Below, piece by piece: positions 23,081 through 34,700 of a DNA stretch of 64,000 nucleotides (position 1 is its first letter; each line of letters starts with the position of its first letter). Source of the stretch: Mytilus galloprovincialis. Its lineage: Eukaryota; Mollusca; Bivalvia; Mytilida; Mytilidae. The position numbers and the translations under genes are program-made. The notes below the pieces were generated by a model. The model worked only from the letters and a program-made list of their open reading frames with translations. It had not been told where the DNA came from and made no database searches. The stretch is from the NCBI RefSeq assembly GCF_965363235.1, contig NC_134839.1, forward strand, positions 113,950,517-114,014,516, given 5' to 3'.

Positions 23081-25149
23081 CATGTAAATTAACCACAAGA
23101 CGTGGAAAACTAGCTTCATACTTTCAGTTAATTGATTTTTTTTTTTTTATCTTTCTATGTTATTATACTGTAGGCCAAAAGTTAAATTTCTATTTTTTAA
23201 ACATACATTTTACCTACTACAGAATGTCTATCTTTATATGATATAAAATTAACCTCTGCTACAGGATACATATAATGATACAACTGTGAGACATAAAAAC
23301 TGATGTCAAATTAAGTACAGTATTTACAAGGAAGATATTTACTGCATTTAAAATACATAAAATTGTCAGATTAACAGCACAAACCACTCTCTAGCACATG
23401 TTTGACGTACTTAGTCTGTTTTAAACAGCATTTAATAAAACTTGGAATTCTACTGAACCACTGTAACAAGGTTCTTTTACTTTGCTGATAATTATTGAAA
23501 ATTTTAATGAACTGTGCTTGTTAAAGAAAACTCTGGTAAAAATCTTTGGATACAATGTTTTACTGCAGATGTTTTTTGTTTGTTATATCTCTATAGTAGC
23601 TTAACAGTGCCGTGCTGTATAATGGCCCCCACATACTGTATAAAGGCCCCCACATACTGTAATACTTGAAGATGGTTCTGTTCCATAGTTTATATATAGA
23701 GGATTGAACATTATGTTGCTACGTTAATCTCACAATTTTATTTTGTTTTTTTTATAATTTTCCTGCATTCACATGTCAAAAGACAATTTTGCTTATTTTC
23801 TCAGTGTATTTTTGTCCATTAATGTTCCAACAATTCTTGAAAAAGTACAATTTCACAAAGCTGGGAAAAAAGCTATTTGAGAGTTGGTTTGTTTGTATAT
23901 GGTATAAGAGAGATAACTCATTTTACATTCGTTTGAAAGAGAAGTGTGAATGCTATTATCATATGGGTCCCATAAACTTACAAAATGTTTATATTTTTAC
24001 ATGTCATGTAAATGGATCATACTTTGTGATGTAGAATAGTTATGCAACATGTTTCCATGGTTATGTGATGTAGAGTAGTTATGCAACATGTTTCCATGGT
24101 TATGAGTGTTATCATTACATTTGAACAGTATAAATTATCACAAGATTGCTGTCTATATTATGTTTATGAGAAGACAAAGAATATCTTACTTCATCTGAAT
24201 TATACATGTTCACTGCCATGTTTTCAGTTCATTATTTAATAACATGATGATAATTTCCACAATCAGTCCATGATTTTGTACAGTATTTTGGATGCCAGCA
24301 TATTGTAATAAAGGCTTTCTACCAAAATTCTGTATAATCAAAATTCTATATTTTGATAAAATAAAAAATTGTTAATATATGAGTTTTTTTTGTATCACTC
24401 CCCCCAAAAAATACTAAAGGTAAATTATCATTAATTATGCCTTACATATTTAAACATACAAGGTTTTATGTTTTATCGCCTCAACAAAAAAAATGAATGA
24501 TCCCCAAAATGACAATTATACACCAAAGGATGTAAAAAAAGACAAGTACTAAATAACTAATAACATTAAATGAAAAACAATTATCTCTGACAAGACCAAC
24601 ACAATTTTAAAGTGCTAACAGTTTGTAGGAAGGCTTACTCCCTGCTGTGGCACATATACTAATTATTCATGATTGAACGAGAAGCTGGAATACCACTTTT
24701 AATTTAAAGAATTGATCCATTGGAGGAACACTGATCTCCCTGTTCCTTAAAGCACACAAACTTTCAGAAGATAACCAGGGCCTGTCATTGCTTAAAGTGT
24801 TCATCTAAGATCTCTTACTATAGAAGAAACTGGAGAATGCATGGAAGCACTGGATTTTGGAAGTCATTTTGATTACATGTAGAAATTTATAAAAAAAAAA
24901 CCACAACAATATAAGCTGGAACAAACAAAACACTTTCCAAGTTAATACATAACACAGAAGGGAGATAATCATGACTGTAAAAATCAGCTGAACATTAAAC
25001 ACATTCTATTGTTAAGGAAATATCTAGCTTCTTAATAATTAAAATTAGTGTTAATCAAACTGATATATACTGAACAAGTGTGTGTGTGGTCTAAGTTTTT
25101 TGAAAATTTTATATTTTTTTCAAAGGGTAAAATAACAAAAACACCAAAT
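23081..25149. other. Intergenic region between ZC3H10 and RBM48
   Basis: Two small tandem duplications are visible: GGCCCCCACATACTGTA twice near 23623-23660, and a 43-bp block with GTTATGCAACATGTTTCC twice at about 24020-24105. Otherwise AT-rich sequence without a credible gene. The two genes converge on this stretch, so both 3' ends fall around it. Confidence 0.5.
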
Positions 25150-25440
25150 TTGGAGTTTAATCTAAATGGCAAGTCCCTAAGCAAAAGGAAAATTCAAAAG
25201 CTCAAACACAAATGGATAACAACTGTCATATTCCTGCCTTGGTGCAAGCATTTTCTTATGTAGAAAATGATGGGTTTTATATCTAGCTAAACATCTCACT
25301 TGAATGACAGTCGCATAAAATTCCATTATATTGACAACGAAGTGTGAACAAAACAAATAGGTAAAAATGTCAAAAGTAGTGATACAGCAGTCAACATGTG
25401 TTATAATAATCTTGATCACTATAAAAAAAAAATCATAAAA
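25150..25440 (-). mobile_element. Interspersed repeat shared with 42345-42600
   Basis: ATGGATAACAACTGTCATAT, CTTGGTGCAAGCATTTTC and TGTAGAAAATGATGGGTTTT match the copy at 42400-42470 (GAATGGACAACAACTGTCAT and onward), and the similarity continues into a part reading GACGAAGTGTGAACAAAAC versus GACGATGCGTGAACTAAAC. Reading frames in this stretch are shadows of the repeat. The family is probably a retroelement; orientation is uncertain. Confidence 0.65.
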
Positions 25441-25709
25441 CGGCATATAGACAAAGCACACTAGCAAAAATGAAAGACAAGATTATACAAACTAAATGGA
25501 GGTAAAAAACTAAATTTGGATTTCGGGGCAAAAAATCCCATGAAGTCATAATTCAAGTCAAATGGTCTTTCAGGTTTGCATGTTGCTAAGTAAATCCAGA
25601 AAAGAGCTTTTGAGGCATAAAGTTTATAAAGTACTGTTTTCATTTTTTAATACCAAAAATATATTATATTGAAACATTACAATCACAATCATGTATGCAC
25701 TTGTCTGTT

Positions 25710-28700
25710 TTAAGGAGGTTTTGGTCTTTTTCTTGAAGTTGAATCTTCCTGTTCAGAAAACTGAAAAAGAAAATAAATCCAAATAAATAAAATATCCACA
25801 TTACGTAAACCAGGCAGCAAACCAACAGAAGAAGTTCATTCAAACAGACATCAACAATATTCATTATATATATGGGTAGTACATATAAGAACCCATACTA
25901 TTGCTAATCTTGTCTGAGGAACAGACCTAACTATCAAAATTATAGATTTACCAGTAAACCATGAAAGTGAGGTCATGGTCAAACAAGTTTAGCCAGAATT
26001 GCAATCATTCCATACACCAAATAGACTCCGACCTAACAATGAAAATGAGGTAAAGATTTGATAGACATGTACACCTTATAACAACTCCATATATCAAATT
26101 AGTTGCTTATAGCATCTTTGAAATGGACAAAAACATTAAAACTTTACAACAGAGATTTTGTAATTCATCAGTCTTGACAAGGACCAAAAATTCAGGATCA
26201 TTCTATATTATCACAAATTTTAGTAGCCTCAGTCATTGTTGATCTACACCATGCCTTTAAACACTGAAGGGCAGAAAACAACCTCTCACATGAGCAGGAG
26301 CCAACCGGCAATGTCAATAGTAGCTTCTACTTCTGGAGAAACCAAAATCTTTGACTGTCAAACTTTTTTTTACAGGAATTAAATAATTACAGAACTGAAT
26401 GCTGGTTTACTGGCGATAGTAATCACAAAGAAATTATAATTGAAATATGAGTACACAGGCTGAACTACTTTAAATTTAAATGATATCAAAATGCAAAGAT
26501 GTTTTTCTCCCCTGCATTCCTAACTTTTTCCGTTTTCTTTTTTTCTCTTATTTCTTTTTTTTTTTGGCTAAAATATTATGATCAGATAAACCCTGTCAGA
26601 CCTTCATGTGAATTTTACAGGCAAACAATACACCAAACATACTTGACATTTTGGTCAAGTGTTAGAGAAACATTCCTATCACAAAAACTTAATGTTGACT
26701 AAAGAACCAAGAAAATAATATATTTAAGTCCGGAAAAACATGATTAATTAATAAGTTGGCTTTAAATCAACTTTAGCACTGAGTCCTTTTAGATGTTGAG
26801 TTAGTGTCTTTTGTCGATTTGTTATTTGGTGGGATTTTTGTGTGTGCATTGTACCTTTTAATGAGTCAAGCCATTTCCATCTTATTTTTACAGTTTATCC
26901 TAATGTTGTTCTGTTATACCACTGAACATTGAAGGGGCTGAATTAAGTTTTGCATTCTGTGAAATCTACCCAAGACAAGACAAAAACTTTCTTGAACTAC
27001 AGCTTTTAAGATGAATTTAAATAATATTGCCAGATTCAATAATTTCACTGCATCATTTGAATAGTAAAGGTGGTAAACTTTTGAGACAAATTAAATGACA
27101 AACCAAATATCAGTTTGCAAACTTTTATAAAACATTTGTAAAATGTAACTTAAAATTTCTCTGGTGGAGAGTTGTCTCAATGGCAATGATACATCTTCTT
27201 TCTATATATTTTATTATTATACCTAACTATCAAACAAAATAACAACTTACCATGGATACTCTTTTCCTTATTTCTTTGACAGTTTGTTCTACAGCTTTTT
27301 CTGTGCAGGATTTTTCTTTCTTCTTTAAAAATTCATCTGGAACTAATGCAGGTCCCTGTGTACTACCTAAAACTACTGCATTTTTCCTCAATTCTATTTC
27401 CAGATTATCCTTGTTAGATGCTTTTGTTTCCCCATGTTCTGACTTTGACTTCAATAAATTCAATGTCTGTCGAGGTATAAATTTAGGAGTTGTGCCGCAC
27501 TTTTTAAAATCCTTGATTATAATTTTCTCTTGTTTGGCTCCCGTTTTATCTAAGATTTTATTATACTTTGGATGTGATAAGTTTCCATGAGCAGACGCTG
27601 ATTGTTTGTTTGAGCCAGCAGAATTTTGTTTAATCACATCGTCTTTGGGATCATCAACATGTATTTGAGTTTTTATTTCTTTAGCAGCAACATTTTGGGG
27701 AAACTTTCTTCCATCATAATCTGAAGGGAATGGTGCATTAGCAGTCGGAACTCTAGCAAAATCAAATGTTGTTTTATGTTGGTTAATCTTAGAATAATTT
27801 GGGAATGCCTCTCTGACGGGTGGTGGTGGGATGACTAGAGTTTGTCGACACCATGGTGGAGGTTCTATCACTGGTGGTGGTGGATTCACAGAAGTTTGCT
27901 GAGAATATGTTTGATGAAGATTGTCATTTTTTTCAGTAGAAACTAAGTTATTTCCATATGAATAAGATTGACTATTTTGATGTGTTGAATAATCTGTGTT
28001 GTTGCCATGGTTACTAGAAAAATTTGTTATATGAGGCATTTTGTTATTAATGTTATCCTGAGAGTTATCTGTTGAAACATGATTTTTGCTAAAGCTGTGG
28101 TTGTTTTGATAACTTGGTAAAGCTGGAATTCTACTTTCAATCCTTTCTGAAACTTTATGTGCTTGTTTACTATCATTCTCAATGTGACCTTCAGATGTCT
28201 TCCCTCTTCTAGATTGATCTTTACCTATGAAATGAAAGAGAAAGACTTACAATAATATAAATAACTATGTAACTGAATTGATTTATTCATAGTAACATTT
28301 TAAATTAGGCAAACAAACTTCAAATTTTGAAACCTTAGATTAACTTTGCAGATACATTGACAACACTGACTTTCAATATCTACGTTATTTAACTCTGAAA
28401 AAAAAACTTGTTAATGCTTTCCAAAAGTCAGGAATTTTTAAAGAAACTATTAACAAGAATGAATTTGACCTTTGACAAATTCCCAGTTACATGAATGTCT
28501 TTTCATTTTATCAATAATTCCTTAGACCACAACCTTTCACATTATAATTATGGTTTAGTGAAAACATAACATAGATGTTTAAACAAGTTAAATGACAATA
28601 CAATTCTTACCAAGAATTCTTAGTCTAGCTGCAATTCCTTTGCGTCTATCCTGCAACTTTTCTCTGGTTTCTTCCACACTTTCATATTCAGGAGCATAAG

Positions 28701-31700
28701 TAACATGGAGTACACCTCCAAAAAATGACCAGTTATCTAATTTCTTCTTGGCATGTCTGAAACCAAAAATTTACATAAAGTCAATTTGTTTATAAAAATA
28801 GTCAAGTAACGTTTTACAAATGTTAACAAATGAAGATATGGGTTAAATATCAATGAGGTAAAGACTGAATTCACCTTACGATGATGGATACACACCAGAA
28901 AAGTATGGATGATGTTCTTTCACTTAAAAGTTTGGTGACTATGTTGATCGCATCTACAGCCCGTAACAGAGAAGTGATCGAATTGATGTTTCTTTACCGT
29001 CAAAATTAGCTACGTTATCGACAAACTTAATTGAGTAGTGACCGAACTATTGGTACTTTAACGTTAAAAAGATTGACAATGCTGACAAACTTTCATGTGT
29101 CGATAATCAAGTTTAATACCGATAATATTGAAAATAATTCTAATAATATGAAACAAAATATGTCCATGCACCATTTCGATTGGGCGAAAAGTAGTCATTT
29201 CTTCAAAGTCAGAACAGAAAAACAAAAGATTTATGGAAGGACGTCTTGATAGTATTATTTCCTTTACAATTTTTCCCAAAACTAAAAGAAATATACTGGT
29301 AAACAATTAAAAAGGTGTTTGATAGGAATGAAGTCCTTTATTTTTTCGGACTACAATGTGTACCGTAAGTGTGATGGATTTGAATTCAATCAATAGCTTT
29401 GAAATGTTTTCTCATATGTATACACAAAAGGGAGGACTGGTATTTGTACTTCTGTTAGAATATGTCTTCGTCCGTTTCACATACCAAACATTTTTCTAGT
29501 ACAGTTTAAACGGGAAAATTTTGTTGAGAATTTTTTTTAATATGACAAAATAACGAGCAAAACTATTTCTTGCAATGGCACACACAGAGAATATTTTTTT
29601 TTAGTAAAAATCAGTAAAAAAAAAAATTCTCCAAAATATACCATGGCCAGGACCTGACAGTTTTTTAGCAGTGTTCAAATGAAAATCGTCCGGAAAACTG
29701 CGCTTGCTATCATTTTGAGGGATCATGCAACATTTCACCTACTGCCCATAAACAACATAGGTTCTCAATTACTAAAAAAAGTTCTAAAAGATAATTTCAA
29801 ATCAGAGTAAACATATTAAAACTTCCTTATATCAAGTCGAATTTGTATATAGGTTACACAAAGCTGGTTCTTAAAACGCTTGTATCAGGGAAAACATTTT
29901 TCTTTGACTTTTAAAACATGTAGGGGAAACGGATTTCCTAACCATTAACATATAATATTCCGTATTTCTGATTTTTTGTTCGATTTATCGTAAATTATGC
30001 GACTTCTTTTATGACTACGTGAACTTGTGCCATTTATTTTTGCTGGTCTTTAGGAAGACAATTTACAATTGTGCAGTGAACGGAGGCACTTATACATAAC
30101 CTTAGAATTCTATTTGGAAACAAAAATAAATTCCCAATATATAAATATACATACCGGCCCACGTCCACTTGTATATTTGTTCATCTGATGAGTTAAGCCA
30201 TTTTCAATTGATTTTTATAGTTCGTTCTTATGTTGTACTGTTATACCACTATCCCAGGTTAAGGGAGGGTTGGGATCCCGCTAACATGTTTAACCCCGCC
30301 ACATTATTTATGTATGTGCCTGTCCCAAGTCAGGAGCCTGTAATTCAGTGGTTGTCGTTTGTTTATGTGTTACATATTTGTTTTTCGTTCTTTTTTTACA
30401 TAAATAAGGCCGTTAGTTTTCTCGTTTGAATTGTTTTACATTGTCTTATCGGGGCCTTTTATAGCTGACTATGCGGTATGGGCTTTGCTCTTTGTTGAAG
30501 GCCGTACGATGACCTATAGTTGTTAATGTCTGTGTCATTTTGGTCTTTTGTGGATAGTTGTCTCATTGGCAATAATACCACATCTTCTTTTTTATATAAT
30601 GTATGAATATTATATGTCGTGTACATGATTGGATTTTGTAGATATAACTACCGCACAGAAAAAGTATCATGGATTTCGAGGCTTTCATATTCAAGGTTTT
30701 GAATTCTACCCTTGTTGAAAACCTGTGGAGACCTCTACAGTTCCTTAAAGCATCAATTATTTTTTTGTAAATTGAGTGCCGTCTCCCTGAACATGCTAAC
30801 ACTTAAGTCATATCTTTTCATTTGCATATTGTTCCCCTGTTTGTCTCTGTTGTCTTGATTGTTGGAACGATTAGTGGTATCTAACAATATTTATGAAAAC
30901 TTTCTGAGAATTATGAATATTTCTTCTCTGTCAGATATGGATCATTACCATGATAAAATGAAATGCCGTACATCGCATCTTATAGAGGTTTAAATTTCAA
31001 ATATTCGTCAATAACTTAAGATATAGAGCAATTATGTCTTCAACATTTCAAATGTTAAAGGGTACATTTGTATTTTTTACTTCGATGTGAATGAAATTTA
31101 TTTCAGTTTTTTCTGTGACAAAGTACAAGCATGTCGGTATTGCAACAATGTATGATTGACATAATCCAGGGGACATAATAAACAGATAGGTATGAAAAAG
31201 AAAAGATATGGGGTATTCTGTATCAGACGAAAGAAAAACTATTGCAGTGTTGAATCCCATTAATATTCACAGTGCAAGCAGTATATAATATCTACATTGA
31301 GCAATCCTTTACCATTAAAATGAAAATGCCAATGACAGAGGTTGATTATAAAAAATGTTTTACTGTGTTAAAAAAACTTCGACTTAAACAATAAAAACTT
31401 ACACGTTGGACATGAAATATTTTGTCGATGAAGAAAATTAAATTATGTCACTTCTGAAATAAGTTTGTCGATAACGTAAATTATTCTGACGGTAAAGAAA
31501 CGCGAATTCGATCACTACTCTGTTACGGGCTGTATCCCATCGAACTAGAGATAAAGGATACTACAGACACAGTAAAGTCGGCCTCATATCTTGACTTACA
31601 TCTAATCAAAGTGATGGAAATCACTCATGGAAAGATTAGAAGAGTAGTTTGAATTATTTCATATTAAGGTATGGTGGGGAAAAATGAACATTTATAAAGT

Positions 31701-34700
31701 ACTATTGCTGAAAATTGCATTTACAGCAGGTCTTTAGAAGGAAACTTGCTTTTCCAGTATGAGGATAAAATGAGCTCAAATTAAATAATATGGGTCTCTT
31801 AATTTGCACAATTTTATTTAAAATGCAGTTTATATCTTATCGAAATTATGTTTCCGGTTCTGAACATGTTTCAAAAAAACAAAAAATTGCAAAAATTATT
31901 CTAGTAAATGTTACCAACTATCCTTGTAAGACATAAATCTGGACCAACAGCTTAAAACTTTAAAGTGTCAACAAAAAAAATTGAAAAATGTTGTTTTGGG
32001 GCAAGTTGAAACAGAGTTGTATGGCATTGAAGATTAGAAGTTTTAGAGTGCCTTTTGATCAATTTTTAAAGTATTTTTCAACACAGGGCATTGAAAATGT
32101 ACTTTTTCAAGGTAAACCAATTAAAAAAATTATTTTATTGAAATGTGGATTCTTTCTTGATTGCAAAAATATATATTCACTTCTAATAAAAATTCAAATG
32201 ACTAAAAAAGACATATTGGGAAATAAACTAATAAACAATGGTTTGTTATAATTAAAAGTTTTAAAATTTTTACACTGTTTCAAGCCAATTCCTGATTAAA
32301 AAAAAGTGTACTAATTTAATTACACTGATGATTATTGGAAATTTATCAAATAAATTATAGGCCTTACTTGAATACCTTTTAATTATTCATATTTATATCC
32401 ATATTTCATTTTTTTTTTTTAAGATCTTGTTAATCCATTAATCATTTATCTTTCAGATATAATTTACAGAACCACTTTATGTAATGTAGATCAAAAGTAA
32501 TTGGCAATAAATAAATCATCCTTATAAATATCAAACATCTAATATACACATTTGTGAGGTCAAATACTTGTGTATAAGAATTATATGTATATTGAGTGGT
32601 CTGTATAATTATGTAAGACTGAGGTTGATAGGTAATGTGGTCAATTTGATTGGCAGTTTAGGAGGTGGGGCATTGTAATTAAAGGTCCACCTTGTCTATG
32701 ATTGTTTAATGATAATGACAGTTGTCAATCATACTAGTTGAATCAATACCCAGTTACCTAATCAAATTTTTTTTTAAAAAGCCTGCACATCAACACACCT
32801 TAATGACAAACATTCTTGAATGAACTGCTCCAATAATATACCCAGTTTTTTTCAGTTTGTATGTGTATTATGTGCACATACATGAGAACCTCGGGAACTA
32901 TATTTCAGTGTGAATACATTTAGTAACAGTAGCTAACCTGTCCTGTTGTTAGGGAGGCCGGTGCCTAAGTAAAGATTTAGAACAAGTTCTAATCTTTCCA
33001 AAAATTGACAATGAGGGTCGGTTGAAAACAAAACTTTACGACAAAAGAGATGATTTCAGCTTTCCAATTGTGAACATTCCAGCACCTGCATACCGGGTAT
33101 ATATCTCCCAATTGATACGATATTCCTGTGCTTGCATTTTCTATCATGATTTTCTGGCTCAAGTAGGATATACGGTACTATAGTTCCGGCTTTTGCAATA
33201 AATTAATACGCGTATGGATGTATTCATGGGTAATAAAGTTAAAACTGTTTAAATTTTACATTAAACTGAAATAAATGAGTAATTTACAGGTTGACAAGTC
33301 GACAGGTTGACAATTTTAAAAACGTTATGGTTGGAATAAGTGGTTGACAGGTTGACAAGTCGACAGGTTGACAATTTTAAAAATGTTATGGTTGAAATAA
33401 GTGGTTGACAGGTTGACAAGTCGACAGGTTGACAGATTGATAAGTTGATAATTTAATATAATAACAAGTAAGTTATGGTTGACAAGTCGACAGGTTGACA
33501 AGTTGACAAAATAACAGATTGACAACTTCAGAGCATTTATAAAGTGTAAAATAGTATTATTAGTGACTGGTAGACAGATCGACAAGTCGACAGGTTGACA
33601 ATTTCATTTTGAGAAATGTAAAATGTACAAATGGTAAACAGATTGACAGCGAACAGATATAAAAGTTACAAGTCAATACTTGTAAAAAAGATTAAAAACT
33701 GAAGTTAATTTTATTTTACTTAATGGATGATGTACTTTTATTTACTTGTTTAATTGTAAAATTAAACCCTTCAACCTGTCTACCTGTCGACCTTAACATT
33801 TGTCAACCTGTCAACTTGTCGACCTTAACATTTGTCAACTTGTCGACCTTAACACTTATCAAACTGTCAACCTGTCGACCATAACACTTGTCAACCTGTC
33901 GACCTTAACACTTGTCAACCTGTCAACTTTTAAACTTGTCGACCTTTAAAGTGTCAACCTGTCGAACTGTCAGTCTGTCAATTTATGTTCATATAAACCG
34001 ATTTACTTCTAAAGTTAAACCGATTTATTACTCTGTTCTTCCGAAGGAACTACAGTACCGTTTATCCTACTTGACCCGATTTTCTTGATAGAGGGTTGCT
34101 GCTCACAAGGAAGCTATTTAACCAAGAGTTCCAAATGTTGAAGTTGAAATCGTCCCTTCTTAAGTTTAACGAACGCCATCACGAGTTGGTTGACCGTCAT
34201 GGAATTACCGTTTCACAAATGATATTGGATATGTTCCTTACGTCGTAACTACAATCACCTTCCCTTTCATGAATGTGACTTCCCGATTTAGACTATTTAC
34301 CGGATTTGTTATCACATAAGCAACATGACAGGTGCCACATGTGGAGCAGGATCTGCTTACCCTTCCGGAGCACCTGAGATCACCCCTAGTTTTTGGTGGG
34401 GTTCATGTTGCTTATTCTTTAGTTTTCTATGTTGTATCATGTGTACTATTGTTTGTCTGTTTGTCTTTTTCATTTTTAGCCATGGCGTTGTCAGTTTATT
34501 TTCAATTTATGAGCTTGACTGTCTCTTTGGTATCTTTCGTCCCTCTCCTTTGTGAATGAATTCAAAATAGACAACCAAAATCTAATATATACAGCACATA
34601 CATGTAGATTATATCTGCAGTATTGGAGATGTAGTTTTGTTAAGCTTTTTTCTAGAATTCAAAATTAAAAGAAAACTTAATATTAGAACTTTGACCTAAA

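Noticed and set aside
31988..32251. 87-residue plus-strand frame in RBM48 intron 2
   Set aside because: No motif, no splice sites, composition like the surrounding AT-rich intron.
33325..33585. 86-residue frame rich in NLSTCRLVN
   Set aside because: Translation of the minisatellite arm in the 922-bp transposon.
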